The notes under the pieces are model-generated. The model did no database searches. It worked only from the letters and a program-made list of their open reading frames with translations, and was not told the origin of the DNA. A stretch of 64,000 nucleotides of DNA from Cohnella candidum (GTDB lineage Bacteria; Bacillota; Bacilli; Paenibacillales; Paenibacillaceae): the NCBI RefSeq assembly GCF_003713065.1, contig NZ_CP033433.1, positions 1,213,001-1,277,000 of the forward strand. The letters run 5' to 3'. The position numbers and the translations under genes are program-made. Every line of letters begins with the position of its first letter. Within the stretch, counting starts at the first letter, position 1. Below, in pieces: positions 8,027 to 16,988 of this stretch.

Positions 8027-8089
8027 TTAACTGTTGTAGACGCGGACACAGTTAAAGTGTTATACTGTGTCCGTAATACATACAGTTAA
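8027..8089 (+). promoter_or_regulatory. candidate operator/promoter region of the DoxX gene
   Basis: Arms CGGACACAG (8043-8051) and CTGTGTCCG (8065-8073) form a perfect 9-bp inverted repeat. TATACT at 8061-8066 is a good -10 inside it, with a weak -35 TAGACG 18 bp upstream. In addition, ACAGTTAA occurs at 8048 and 8082, and its inverse TTAACTGT at 8027. A repressor bound here would block the promoter; the regulator is not identifiable from the neighbourhood. Confidence 0.6.
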
Positions 8090-8119
8090 TTTTCGTTTTC
8101 AGGGAGAGGTGCAGGGACA

Positions 8120-8488
8120 ATGAACGTATTGGCCATCGTTTTGGAAGCGCTGTTAGGACTCGCGTTCGTCATGGCGGGAATCATGAAGATCGCCGGGGTG
8201 CAAATGCATGTCGACAACTTCAATCGTTGGAAGCTGCCCCAATGGTTCCGCCCGATCACCGGGATCGTGGAACTGGCCGGAGGCGCGGCGATGCTGGCGG
8301 GCATTTGGGTGAAGGGCTTACCGGCGCTGGCGGGCATCCTGCTGGGCATCACGATGCTGGTTGGCGTACTGGTCCATGTGCGAATCCGGGATACCGCGAA
8401 AAATACGGTTCCGGCCGTCGTTTTGTTGATCCTCGCCGTCGTGGTCCTGCTGATTCAAGGGCCCGACTTGGATCAGTTGTTCGGTTGA
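8120..8488 (+). CDS. DoxX family membrane protein
   Basis: A 122-residue, four-helix membrane protein of the DoxX/SURF4-like family. The pattern GLAFVMAGIMKIAGVQMHVDNF and the following LPQWFRPITGIVELAGGAAMLAG are characteristic, here given in two parts (GLAFVMAGIMKIAG; ITGIVELAGGAAMLAG). Members have been linked to thiosulfate:quinone oxidoreductase and to redox stress, often under HxlR or TetR repressors. The promoter region holds a strong inverted repeat, so inducible expression is likely. SD GGGAGAGG about 9 bp upstream. Followed by a terminator: monocistronic. Confidence 0.8.
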   Translation: MNVLAIVLEALLGLAFVMAGIMKIAGVQMHVDNFNRWKLPQWFRPITGIVELAGGAAMLAGIWVKGLPALAGILLGITMLVGVLVHVRIRDTAKNTVPAVVLLILAVVVLLIQGPDLDQLFG

Positions 8489-8515
8489 AGCAGGTAAGTT
8501 CGGAATACAGCAGCA

Positions 8516-8560
8516 AGCCGGCGGCCGATAAGGCTGCCGGTTTTATTTTTTTTTCGAATC
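8516..8560 (+). terminator. rho-independent terminator after doxX
   Basis: CCGGCGGCC pairs with GGCTGCCGG (one G-U) around GATAA, followed by TTTTATTTTTTTTT. Confidence 0.8.
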
Positions 8561-8634
8561 CATAAAAAGCCAATGAACAATCCGGACAAACGCGGAGTCC
8601 TTTCTGTTATTCACAACGCAAAGGGGACTCATTC

Positions 8635-11600
8635 ATGAACAAAATCCTGCAAGCCGTCATGCAGCGGGGCATGATCCTGCTGATTTGTATGCTTCTCATC
8701 GTCGCGTGGGGAGCGTATGCCGCAATCGAAATGCAAAGGGACTATCTCCCCGGCATCAACAACACGACTTTGATGGTATCCTTGCGCGCTTCTTCCCTGC
8801 AAGCCGATCAAATCAAGCGGGATATCAAGTCGCCGCTCGAGGACGCGATCCGCAGAACGGACGGCATCTCCAACATCGAGACGACGTCCTACGACGGCGG
8901 GCTTCTGATGAATCTGTATTACCCGATGAACTACGACATGGTCAAAGCGGAAAATCAAATCAAGCAAGCCCTGAACGAGGCGGATTTGCCGGACGGAACG
9001 AACCGGCCCGCGGTATCCCGCCTGACCAACAGCACGTTTCCCATTTTGAGCTACAGCCTGACTTCCGGGAACGCGAAAATCGACGACATCGCCCTTCAAT
9101 CCACCGTGCAGGCGGCCATCGCGAAACAGCTTAAATCCGTACCGGGCGTTTCCGACGTGCAGACGGTAGGCGGGGCGAAGAACGGGTACGTCGTGAGCTT
9201 GCGTACCCAGGATCTTGCCCGAAACAACATGACCGTCGACGATTTCAACAAGTCGATCGCCGCCGATATTCCGAGTCTTCAGGGTTCGATCGCGAACGAG
9301 AAAGCCTCTTTCCCGGTTCGAGTCGAAGGCTGGGATCTGAGCGAAGAGCAGTTGCGCAGCCTGCCCATTAAAAACAAAGACGGAATCAGCGTTCCGTTGT
9401 CGGCGGTCGCCGATATTTCCCGATCGCTGAACGACGTCAAAACGATTTCCCGTACGAACGGAAAAGCGAGCGTCTTGCTAAACGTCATCAAAACGCCTTC
9501 CGCCAATATTACGACCGTGGCGGCTCAGGTCAAAGAGAGGGTAAGCCGAATCGCGGAGGTCAAAAACGGCGACGTGAACATGAATCTTACGCTTGACCGG
9601 GGCCGAGACTTGAATGCTTCCTTGCTGGGCCTGCTGCGCGAGGGGATTCTCGGGTGCGTGTTCTCCATGCTCTGCGTGCTGCTCTTCTTCCGGCATGTCC
9701 GTTCGACGCTTCTGATCGCGGTTTCGCTGCCGATTTCTCTTCTCGCCACAACGGCGATTCTGAAATCGATGGGCATTACTTTGAACATCCTGACGATCTC
9801 CGGACTGATCGTCGCCATGGGCCGTATCGTGGATGACGCAATCGTTATCCTGGATAATATGCATCGGCGAATGCAAGAGCGCGATGGAAAGCCGATTATC
9901 GGCGTCCTTGCCTCCGCAGCCGTAGAAATGCTCCCGGCGATCTTCGCATCCACGGCTACGACCATCGCCGTATACGCTCCGATCGCGATGGTGGGCGGGA
10001 TTATCGGCGCGTCCTATTCCGGTTTCGCCTGGTCGGTGGTCATTGCGCTCGTCATTTCGTTCCTGGTCGCCATGCTCGTCATCCCGGCACTCGCCTTCAT
10101 GGGATGGAAGGCGCCCAAGTCCAAAGCCGTGACCCTCGAGCCGGTCATGAAACCTTTGCTGACCGCATCGTTGAAGCATAAGAAAACCGTTGCCGGGATC
10201 TCGTTCGTCGTATTCGCCGTTGCCGTCTTTTTCGCGACCCAGCTTCCCTTTTAACCTGCTGCCGAGCGCGGCTTCCGGACAAGTCGCCATTCAAGTGGAA
10301 TTGCCTCAAGGCAGTCCGCTCACGGCCGTCGACGCGGAAGTCAGGAAAGTGGAAAACGTTCTTCAAGGCGACAGCCAAGTCGATTCCTACTCCTCGACAT
10401 TCGGTTCTTCGTTTACGCCGCAGGCGGACGACGTGTTCGACCAAGGCGGAGGGTATATTCAACAACCGAACGTCGCCAATCTGTCGGTATCGCTGAAAAA
10501 CAAAAAAGACGTCAATGCGTTCATTAACCGCATGCAGCCCGCCATGTCGTCTTTATCGCAAAAGGCATCGATTACCGTCTCCAACCAGAATATCGCCGGC
10601 GACGATTCCCAGATCAAAATCATGCTGACCGGGGCGGACTCCACTACGTTGGAGAACGCCGCTCAACTGGTGCGAAGCAAATTGGCAGGCATCGATGGGC
10701 TTAGCGTAGCCGGGAAAACGGATTTGACCAATGGGATTCCCAAATACGCCGTTACCATCGACCGGAAGAAGGTGCTGGATGCCGGCGTCGAACCTGCCGA
10801 TATCAATAAAATTCTCGCGCGGTATATGGCCAAAGGAAAAGATTTCGAAGTTCCTGCTTCCCATGGCGTGATCCCGGTGGACGTCTATCTGGACAGCGTT
10901 CAAAGCGGCGCCGGCGGCAGCCAAACGCTGCCGGTGTATGCCCCTGACGACGTGCTGAAATCGTTGGCCGGGGCAACCGTAACGGGTACTGGCGGAGCCG
11001 CATACCGATTCGACCAGTTGGCTTCGATCCGGAAAAGCAGCGCCGAATCCACGATTCAGGAACGGGACGGCGAGCCTTTCGCCGTCGTGACGTCGCAAAT
11101 CGTATCGAGCGATGTGAGTAACGTCTCCAAGAAGGTGAATGATACCTTAAAAGGGATTTCGCTGCCCGATGGCGTCAGCTATTCGATGGGGGGCATTACG
11201 CAGCAGGTCACGGAAATGATCGTCGAAATGGCGGTTGCCATCATCGTCTCCATTCTTCTCGTGCTGCTGATCACCGGCTTCGTGTTCAAAGGCTGGAGAG
11301 CGCCGTTCGCCGTGCTGGCCAGCATCCCGCTCGCGTTATCGGGCATCGTGCTGGCGCTGTACGCCATTCAAGGGCAATGGAATCTGGCTGCACTGATCGG
11401 AGTCTTGATGTTGACGGGGATCGTGGTCACCAACGGAATCGTGTTGATCGACAAAATCGAACGCAACCGTAAGGAGGGTCTTGGCCTGCGGGACGCCGTC
11501 CTGCAAGGAAGCCTGTCCCGGGTGAGACCGATCTTCATGACGGCCGGCACGACGATTCTCACTTTGCTGCCGCTTGCCTTGTCCCACAGTGCGGATACGG

Positions 11601-11737
11601 TCATTTCGCAGGTGCTCGGCATCGTCGTCATCGGCGGCATGATCACCTCGACTCTGAACAGCTTCGTCGTCATCCCGATTCTTTACGAATGGATGCAGCG
11701 CAAGCAGGCGAAAACGGAAATTCATTTGTCGGCATAA
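8635..11737 (+). pseudogene. RND-family efflux transporter (SwrC/AcrB-like), split by a +1 frameshift
   Basis: Two overlapping frames together encode one RND pump. Frame 1 (8635-10254, 539 aa) has the first membrane helix, porter domain and helices 2-6, with the proton-relay Asp pair in GRIVDDAIVILDNM; it ends ...FATQLPF then TAA. Frame 2 resumes exactly there with NLLPSAASGQVAIQVELPQG and carries the second porter domain and helices 8-12 (about 494 aa). The sum, about 1033 residues, is the normal RND length. The frames meet in CCC TTTT AAC (10246-10255): removing one T, or a +1 slip, restores the protein. No membrane fusion protein or TolC is nearby, as usual for Gram-positive RND pumps. It heads the operon with the DedA fusion and ECF sigma. 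Whether the shift is mutation, sequencing error or programmed is open. Confidence 0.85.
10246..10255 (+). other. putative +1 slip site or indel in the RND gene
   Basis: Reads CCC TTT TAA C. A tRNA-Phe on TTT can re-pair perfectly one base forward on the TTTT run, placing AAC in the A site and bypassing the stop, the logic of the prfB +1 site (CTT TGA C). There is no clear SD-like stimulator at the prfB distance, which weakens the programmed option. Confidence 0.5.
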
Positions 11738-11759
11738 CAGCAGAGAGGAGGGCGGGAAA

Positions 11760-13055
11760 ATGAGCTTCTTCACGCAATATTTTACCCATCTGCTCGAACA
11801 GTACGGATACTGGGTTCTCTTCTTCGCCCTTCTGCTGGAGTTGATCGCATTGCCGCTCCCGGGCGAATTCATCATGACCTACGCCGGCCTCATCGTGTAC
11901 CAGGGCCAACTGAACTGGGTGCTGAGTATCGCGGTGGCCGGCATCGGGGCATGCATCGGGATGTCGATCTCCTATTGGATCGGATACCGGCTCGGCACGC
12001 CGTTTTTCGAAAAGTACGGCCGCCGAATTCATTTCGGCCCGGATAAGCTTGAGCATGTATCCCGTTGGTATGAGCGATATGGGAATAAATTGCTGCTGGT
12101 TGCCTATTTCATTCCCGGCGTGCGCCATATGACGGGATTGTTCTCCGGCGTCACGAGGCTTCCCTTTCGAAAATATGCGGCATTCGCTTACCCCGGCGCA
12201 CTGTTATGGGTAAGCTTGTTCATTTCCCTCGGCAGGCTGCTCGGGCCGAAGTGGGAGGCCTACCATCATACGATCAACCGGTACATGGTCTTGTCGGGGA
12301 TCTTGATGACGGTGATTTACCTCTGCGTGTACGTTTACCGGAAGAAGAAAGAAGCCTTGAAAGGGTTGATCGTGAAATCCTTAGAGAAAGGACATGAGCG
12401 TTTCCAATCGATGGGCAAAGTCAAGTTCATCGTTGTGGCTGCGTTCGCCGTTCTGGTCCTTTTCACCTCGCTGCTGATCGGTTTGATCCAGGATTTTCTC
12501 GCGCACGAATTCGCTATGTTCGATGAGGTAACGGTGTTTATCCTTCATCAGATATTCGACCCGAGATGGACGCCTGCCATGAACGACGCCGTCATTCTGG
12601 GGACCTACCGATTCTTCCTGCCGGTCTTTGCCGTAACGGGCATCTGGATTGTGCTGAGAGGGAAAGACAGGGTGCTGGAACTTACGGTTTTGGCGGTCGT
12701 CTTGATCGCCGGCGAGGGTTTGAACCATGCGCTGCGGTATTGGTTTCATCGCGTCGGTCCTCAAGGCGGACTGGAAGGATTGACCTTTCCGAGCGAGCCG
12801 ACTATGCTTGCTATAACGATTTACGGATTCGCGGCTTATTTGCTTTTTCGGCATTACGGGAATTATTTCGTGCGATCCTTGGCCTTTATTGCCGTCATCG
12901 CCGTCTGTTTGGCTGTCGGCATCGGCCTCGTTTACCTGCAGGAACAGTATCCGAGCGACATTGCCGCCGGTTATGTTTTCGGGGGCGCGTGGCTGAGCAT
13001 GAGTGTGATTTTGCTCGAAATCATGCGCACCATCCGTGGATTCAAGAGGGACTGA
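11760..13055 (+). CDS. DedA (VTT) protein fused to a PAP2-like domain lacking catalytic residues
   Basis: A 431-residue membrane protein. Residues about 1-190 are a DedA/VTT domain (LELIALPLPGEFIMTYAG, then VAYFIPGVRHMTGLFSG, in which the arginine-containing re-entrant motif is typical); DedA proteins are linked to undecaprenyl-phosphate or phospholipid translocation. Residues about 215-431 follow the PAP2 phosphatase fold, but the catalytic motifs are gone: PSGH is FPSEP (344-347), and in the SRx5HxxxD motif Arg and His are replaced, reading VYLQEQYPSD with Gln396 where His should be. So the second half is probably a pseudoenzyme. SD GGAGGG; 22 bp after the RND gene and 6 bp before the sigma gene, hence one operon. 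Confidence 0.8.
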   Translation: MSFFTQYFTHLLEQYGYWVLFFALLLELIALPLPGEFIMTYAGLIVYQGQLNWVLSIAVAGIGACIGMSISYWIGYRLGTPFFEKYGRRIHFGPDKLEHVSRWYERYGNKLLLVAYFIPGVRHMTGLFSGVTRLPFRKYAAFAYPGALLWVSLFISLGRLLGPKWEAYHHTINRYMVLSGILMTVIYLCVYVYRKKKEALKGLIVKSLEKGHERFQSMGKVKFIVVAAFAVLVLFTSLLIGLIQDFLAHEFAMFDEVTVFILHQIFDPRWTPAMNDAVILGTYRFFLPVFAVTGIWIVLRGKDRVLELTVLAVVLIAGEGLNHALRYWFHRVGPQGGLEGLTFPSEPTMLAITIYGFAAYLLFRHYGNYFVRSLAFIAVIAVCLAVGIGLVYLQEQYPSDIAAGYVFGGAWLSMSVILLEIMRTIRGFKRD

Positions 13056-13061
13056 TTTGGG

Positions 13062-13589
13062 GTGGACGAGGAACTACGCCGTTTCGTTCACGCTGCGAGA
13101 ACAGGCAGCAAAGAAGCGTTCGCCGAGCTGGTCCGGCGATTCAAGGGGAACGTTTACCGGCATGCTTACGGCATGCTGGGCAGCCGCTCGGAAGCGGAAG
13201 ATGCGGCTCAGGAGGCTTTCATCAAAGCCTATTATTCGATTTCCCGTTTGGACGCGGACTTTGCCTTCTCCTCGTGGATGATGCGAATCGTAACGAATAT
13301 TTGCTTGGATCGTTTGAAAAAACGGACCGACGAGTGGCCGGTGGCAGAGGAAAGCAGGCTTTCGGCCGCGGCGGCGCGGGATGAGATGTCGGATACGCGA
13401 ATGGCGATTCAAGAGGCGATGCGGCAATTGAGTCCGGAACATCGCCAAGTCCTGTTGCTGCACGACATGCAAGGGTACCGCTACGAGGAAATCTCCGAGC
13501 TGCTCGACATCCCGCTCGGAACGGTGAAATCCCGCTTGAATGCCGCACGGCTCGCGCTCAGAAAAGAATGGAAAAAAGGTGAAGCTTAA
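13062..13589 (+). CDS. ECF-type RNA polymerase sigma factor
   Basis: A 175-residue two-domain sigma-70 (ECF). Region 2 is AFAELVRRFKGNVYRHAYGM with the following DAAQEAFIKAYYS; region 4 is LSPEHRQVLLLHDMQGYRYE and then IPLGTVKSRLNAARLAL. It starts with GTG and its TAA overlaps the ATG of the anti-sigma gene (TAATG). It would redirect RNA polymerase to an envelope-stress regulon when the adjacent membrane anti-sigma releases it. It lies inside the RND/DedA operon instead of at its head, so those genes may also be targets, but I did not find a clear ECF promoter (AAC/CGT) upstream of 8635. Confidence 0.9.
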   Translation: MDEELRRFVHAARTGSKEAFAELVRRFKGNVYRHAYGMLGSRSEAEDAAQEAFIKAYYSISRLDADFAFSSWMMRIVTNICLDRLKKRTDEWPVAEESRLSAAAARDEMSDTRMAIQEAMRQLSPEHRQVLLLHDMQGYRYEEISELLDIPLGTVKSRLNAARLALRKEWKKGEA

Positions 13590-14071
13590 TGGTGCATCCG
13601 ATCGATGAGTTGTCGGCGTACCTTGATGATGAATTGAATACGGAAAATCGGCTGCTCGTCGAACGTCATTTAGCGTTATGCCCTTCCTGTGCCTCGATGC
13701 TGGAGGAACTTGCCGAGACGAAAACGGCCATGGCGGGATGGTCTGGCGCGATCGAACTTCCTCCTGATTTGGAGATTAACGTGCTGCGCGCGGTCGAACG
13801 AGAATCCGGTTACCGGTCCTGGATCGGTTCGTGGTCATTCATCGCGGTTGCGGGAATTCTCAGCATGGCGGCGTTCTGGTTCTTCTTCGGCGGAATTGCT
13901 TTGAAAGTATTTTCGGTCGCCTACAAAATGTTGGCGGCGTTTGCCTATTTGTTCTCCAACATGGTCACCGTGGCTCCGTCCGTCTATGGCGTGGTGTTAA
14001 CGGCCATTTTGCTGCTGCTCGCGATATCCGCCGTCTCTTTACGCCGCATGCTGCGATCCAGTTTACAGTAA
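13589..14071 (+). CDS. membrane-anchored zinc-finger anti-sigma factor
   Basis: A 160-residue partner of the preceding sigma factor. The N-terminal ZAS/zf-HC2 domain reads ELSAYLDDELNTENRLLVERH with HLALCPSC, that is Hx3CxxC (about residues 31-38). Two membrane helices follow (about 83-108 and 131-150) with a basic end RRMLRSSLQ. It should hold the sigma factor at the membrane until a signal, redox or proteolytic, releases it. The start is fixed by the TAATG overlap. No large extracytoplasmic sensor domain is present, so the signal probably acts within or near the membrane. Confidence 0.88.
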   Translation: MVHPIDELSAYLDDELNTENRLLVERHLALCPSCASMLEELAETKTAMAGWSGAIELPPDLEINVLRAVERESGYRSWIGSWSFIAVAGILSMAAFWFFFGGIALKVFSVAYKMLAAFAYLFSNMVTVAPSVYGVVLTAILLLLAISAVSLRRMLRSSLQ

Positions 14072-14086
14072 AGAAGGGGAAGCCGA

Positions 14087-14911
14087 ATGAGAAAGCTTTG
14101 CGCGTTCGCACTTCTATGTTTGGTTTGTTTCTCGTTTCTCCCCGGCGGAGCAGCAGCCAAAGGCATTTTCGAGCATCAGAGCACTTTCGTGCCCGAAAAC
14201 CAAACGGTCAACGACGTCGTGGTGATCGGCGGGGATGTGGCGATCGCGGGGGCAGTAGACAGCTCCGTTATCGTGATGAACGGAGACTTGAAACTTGAAT
14301 CGACCGCGCGAGTAGGCGGCTTCGTGCTCGTGATCGGCGGTCGCGTAGAGCAGGATGCCGGGGCCCAGCTGTCGGATGACGTGATCAACATTTCGTTCGA
14401 CCGGGCCACCGTGAACAGCCTGGTCGTGGGCGGCGGCGTCGTGATCGGCATCGCGGCCGTTCAACTGGCGGGTTCGCTGCTCATGTTCCTCCTGCCCGTC
14501 CTGTTCGTGTTGTTCGGCAAAGGAAAAACGGACGCTTTCGTAAACCGATTCCGGCACGCCCCTCGGGGAAAACTGGTCACTGCGGGTTTATTCGCGTTAT
14601 TGTTCATGCTCGCCGTCAGCGGGATTCTCATTTTAACGATTGTGGGTATTCCGTTCATTTTGATCTTCGCCGTCTTGATCGCGGTGACCCTGGCTTTCGG
14701 TTTAACCGTGCTCAGCAGGATCCTGGGGGAACGGTTCCAGATCGCGCCGGGCAGCGCGGATTGGATGAAAACGGCCGCCGGCGCTTTCGTGCTGGCCGCT
14801 TCGGTCAACATCCCATTCGTCGGCTTTTTCCTGCTGCTGGGCATGATCGCTTATTCGCTGGGACTCTCCTTGTTTTGGGTGGCGGACAAACTGAAAAAGG
14901 GCAAGGTGTGA
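14087..14911 (+). CDS. secreted/membrane bactofilin-like protein
   Basis: A 274-residue protein with a signal peptide (about 1-24, ends GGAAAKG), then beta-helix-like polar repeats of the bactofilin/polymer-forming type: VNDVVVIGGDVAIAGAV, SSVIVMNGDLKLES, GGFVLVIGGRVEQDAGAQ. The C-terminal half has about four membrane helices and a short basic tail KLKKGKV. In this orientation the repeats would face outside. Such proteins often sit next to ECF sigma/anti-sigma pairs; here it may be a sensor or structural part of the same response. SD AAGGGGA about 9 bp upstream; 15 bp after the anti-sigma gene. Confidence 0.75.
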   Translation: MRKLCAFALLCLVCFSFLPGGAAAKGIFEHQSTFVPENQTVNDVVVIGGDVAIAGAVDSSVIVMNGDLKLESTARVGGFVLVIGGRVEQDAGAQLSDDVINISFDRATVNSLVVGGGVVIGIAAVQLAGSLLMFLLPVLFVLFGKGKTDAFVNRFRHAPRGKLVTAGLFALLFMLAVSGILILTIVGIPFILIFAVLIAVTLAFGLTVLSRILGERFQIAPGSADWMKTAAGAFVLAASVNIPFVGFFLLLGMIAYSLGLSLFWVADKLKKGKV

Positions 14912-14915
14912 CGCG

Positions 14916-15431
14916 ATGGAGACAGACATCTCTTGGACTTATCGACCGATGCAATTGGAAGACGTGCCGAATCTCCTCGATTGGTACAATGATCCCGATT
15001 TGCATGTGACCGCGAACGCGAAGCCGTTCCAGTCTTATACGCTCAAGGAATTGACGGACTACTGGAAGGACAAGCTGGGCCGGCCGAAGTATCGGTATTA
15101 CGCCATACTGTCAGGGAATAAGCTGATCGGCAGGGTTGGGCTGAAGCCGATTCGCGGAACGGCGTCCGTCGAATATTCCGTGATGATCGGCGAATCCGTG
15201 CTGCATTCGCGGGGACTGGGCACGGAGATTACGCGGAAGATGATCGAGGAAACGTTCGAAGATCCTCTTATCGAATCCGTCTATTTGACGGTGAGAGAGG
15301 ACAACAAACGGGCGATCCGCTGCTACGAGAAGTGCGGCTTTCGCTACTTGGGCTCTTTCGTCGAAAACGGCGTGACGATGCTCGAAATGAGCGTGACCAG
15401 AATGGACGTGCCATGGGCGAAGGCGAATTGA
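14916..15431 (+). CDS. GNAT acetyltransferase (RimJ/RimL type)
   Basis: A 171-residue acetyltransferase. N-terminal TYRPMQLEDVPNLLDWYNDP, the acetyl-CoA loop region SVMIGESVLHSRGLGTEITR and the end VREDNKRAIRCYEKCGFRYL are the standard GNAT signatures. Only 4 bp separate it from the bactofilin-like gene, and its last 19 bp overlap the next gene, so it belongs to the long operon. Possible targets are ribosomal proteins, aminoglycoside-like compounds or small amines; none can be chosen from sequence. Confidence 0.85.
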   Translation: METDISWTYRPMQLEDVPNLLDWYNDPDLHVTANAKPFQSYTLKELTDYWKDKLGRPKYRYYAILSGNKLIGRVGLKPIRGTASVEYSVMIGESVLHSRGLGTEITRKMIEETFEDPLIESVYLTVREDNKRAIRCYEKCGFRYLGSFVENGVTMLEMSVTRMDVPWAKAN

Positions 15432-16357
15432 AGCTCGGGGTGCTGGACCTCGTTCCCGTCTACGGCGGGCGGGACGACGCAATCGCGCTCGAGCAGGCGG
15501 CCTTGCTGGCCCGGAGGGCGGAAGAGCTCGGCTATTCGAGATACTGGGTTGCCGAGCACCATGATATGCCGCAGCTGGCTTGCCCGTCGCCGGAAGTGCT
15601 GCTCGCCCATATCGGCGCGCGGACGGAGCGGATTCGCATCGGTTCCGGCGCGGTGCTGCTTCCGCACTACAGCCCTTTGAAGGTGGCGGAATCGTTTCGG
15701 ATGCTGGCGACGATGTATCCAGACCGCGTCGATCTCGGTCTCGGCCGAGCGCCGGGCGGCAATGCCCATGTCAGCATGGCGCTGAGCGGGAACTTCCTGG
15801 AGCAAGTGTCGCGGGTGCCCGAGAAGGTGGACGCGGTCGTCAGGCTGCTGCAGGATAGCTACACGTATGAAGGCGAGCCGGTCGGCGCCAGGCCGAGACC
15901 CACGGTGCCGCCGGAGGTATGGATGCTCGGCACGAACAGGAGAAGCGCGGAGTATGCCGCCCGCTTCGGGCTTGGATACGCGTTCGGCCGGTTCATGAGC
16001 GAAACGGGCGGGGAGGAAACGCTGCGCGCGTACCGCGAGTCGTTCGTTCCTTCGGCGTTGTGCCCGAACCCGAGAACGATCGTCGCCGTCGGCGTGATTT
16101 GCGCGGATACGGATGAGGAAGCGGCGAAGCTGGCGTCATCTGCGGGCGCGCTTTTCCGGCAGCAAGCCGAGGGGGAGAGCGAACGGGTGCCGTCAGACCG
16201 GCTGCTCGTCGGCACGGCAGAGTCGGTTAAAGCCCGCCTGCTGGCGATGTCGGAAGCATATGAGACGGATGAGTTTATGCTCGTGACGATGATCCCGGAT
16301 TACGGCGAGCGGTTACGTTCGTACGAGAGGATCGCCGGCGCGTTTCCATTACGTTAA
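15413..16357 (+). CDS. LLM-class flavin-dependent oxidoreductase (luciferase-like monooxygenase)
   Basis: A 314-residue TIM-barrel FMN-dependent enzyme of the bacterial luciferase family. Seen: LGVLDLVPVYGG start, YWVAEHHDMPQLACPSPEVL, IRIGSGAVLLPHYSPLKVAE and RVDLGLGRAPGG, all standard for the YhbW/MsnO8 subgroup. The ATG at 15413 is chosen because the protein then starts at the usual family position; upstream codons overlap the GNAT end. Substrate unknown. Followed 14 bp later by a DinB gene. Confidence 0.88.
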   Translation: MGEGELKLGVLDLVPVYGGRDDAIALEQAALLARRAEELGYSRYWVAEHHDMPQLACPSPEVLLAHIGARTERIRIGSGAVLLPHYSPLKVAESFRMLATMYPDRVDLGLGRAPGGNAHVSMALSGNFLEQVSRVPEKVDAVVRLLQDSYTYEGEPVGARPRPTVPPEVWMLGTNRRSAEYAARFGLGYAFGRFMSETGGEETLRAYRESFVPSALCPNPRTIVAVGVICADTDEEAAKLASSAGALFRQQAEGESERVPSDRLLVGTAESVKARLLAMSEAYETDEFMLVTMIPDYGERLRSYERIAGAFPLR

Positions 16358-16371
16358 GGGAGATGTGGGAG

Positions 16372-16848
16372 ATGGAGCATTTTTTGTTCAAGCAGTTGGA
16401 GTCCGTGCGCAAGCAGACGCTAAAGGCGGCGGAGGGGGTAACCGAAGATATGGCAGATCGGATTCCCGAAGGCTTCCGGAATTCGATCCGCTGGAATTTG
16501 GGGCACATCTATTCGGTTCTGGAGCGGTTCGCCTTTCAGTACATCGGGCTTCCGCTTCATATGCCCGAAGGCTTCAAAGAGCGGTTCGAATCCGGTACGT
16601 CTCCGCTGACTTCCACGGCGGAAGGCCCCGCTCCGACGCTGTCCGAACTGGAGGCGTTGCTGCGGGATCAGCATCGGCGAATCCGCGAGGCACTGGAGCA
16701 TCGGATGCAGGAGGAAATCACGCCTCCGTACACGACGTCCGCAGGCTTCACATTGTCGACAACCGAACAGTTCTTGACCTTCAATCTGTATCATGAAGGC
16801 ATGCACGTGAGCGTGATCAAGCTGTACAAGAAACTGTTGAACGCATAA
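16372..16848 (+). CDS. DinB/YfiT-like four-helix protein
   Basis: A 158-residue DinB-superfamily protein. The three expected metal-ligand histidines are visible: NLGHIYSVLERF near residue 43, then NLYHEGMHVSVIK near 140 (HxxxH). Members are four-helix bundles, some being bacillithiol S-transferases (BstA) or metal hydrolases. I prefer the ATG at 16372 since AAGGGA lies 11 bp upstream; the ATG at 16363 would be only 2 bp from that SD. Terminator follows, closing the long operon. Confidence 0.8.
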   Translation: MEHFLFKQLESVRKQTLKAAEGVTEDMADRIPEGFRNSIRWNLGHIYSVLERFAFQYIGLPLHMPEGFKERFESGTSPLTSTAEGPAPTLSELEALLRDQHRRIREALEHRMQEEITPPYTTSAGFTLSTTEQFLTFNLYHEGMHVSVIKLYKKLLNA

Positions 16849-16861
16849 CGATTCGAATTCC

Positions 16862-16889
16862 GCGGAGCTCCTAGGCTCCGCTTTTTCTT
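16862..16889 (+). terminator. rho-independent terminator after dinB-like gene
   Basis: GCGGAGC and GCTCCGC around TCCTAG, then TTTTTCTT. End of the operon that begins at 8635. Confidence 0.8.
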
Positions 16890-16988
16890 AATCAGTTGAC
16901 GATTACCACCTCAGGACGGGTTTTGTTTGCGCGGTTTTGATACAATAAGGGAAGATATTGGAACCGACCATGCAAAGGGGATGTTCTC

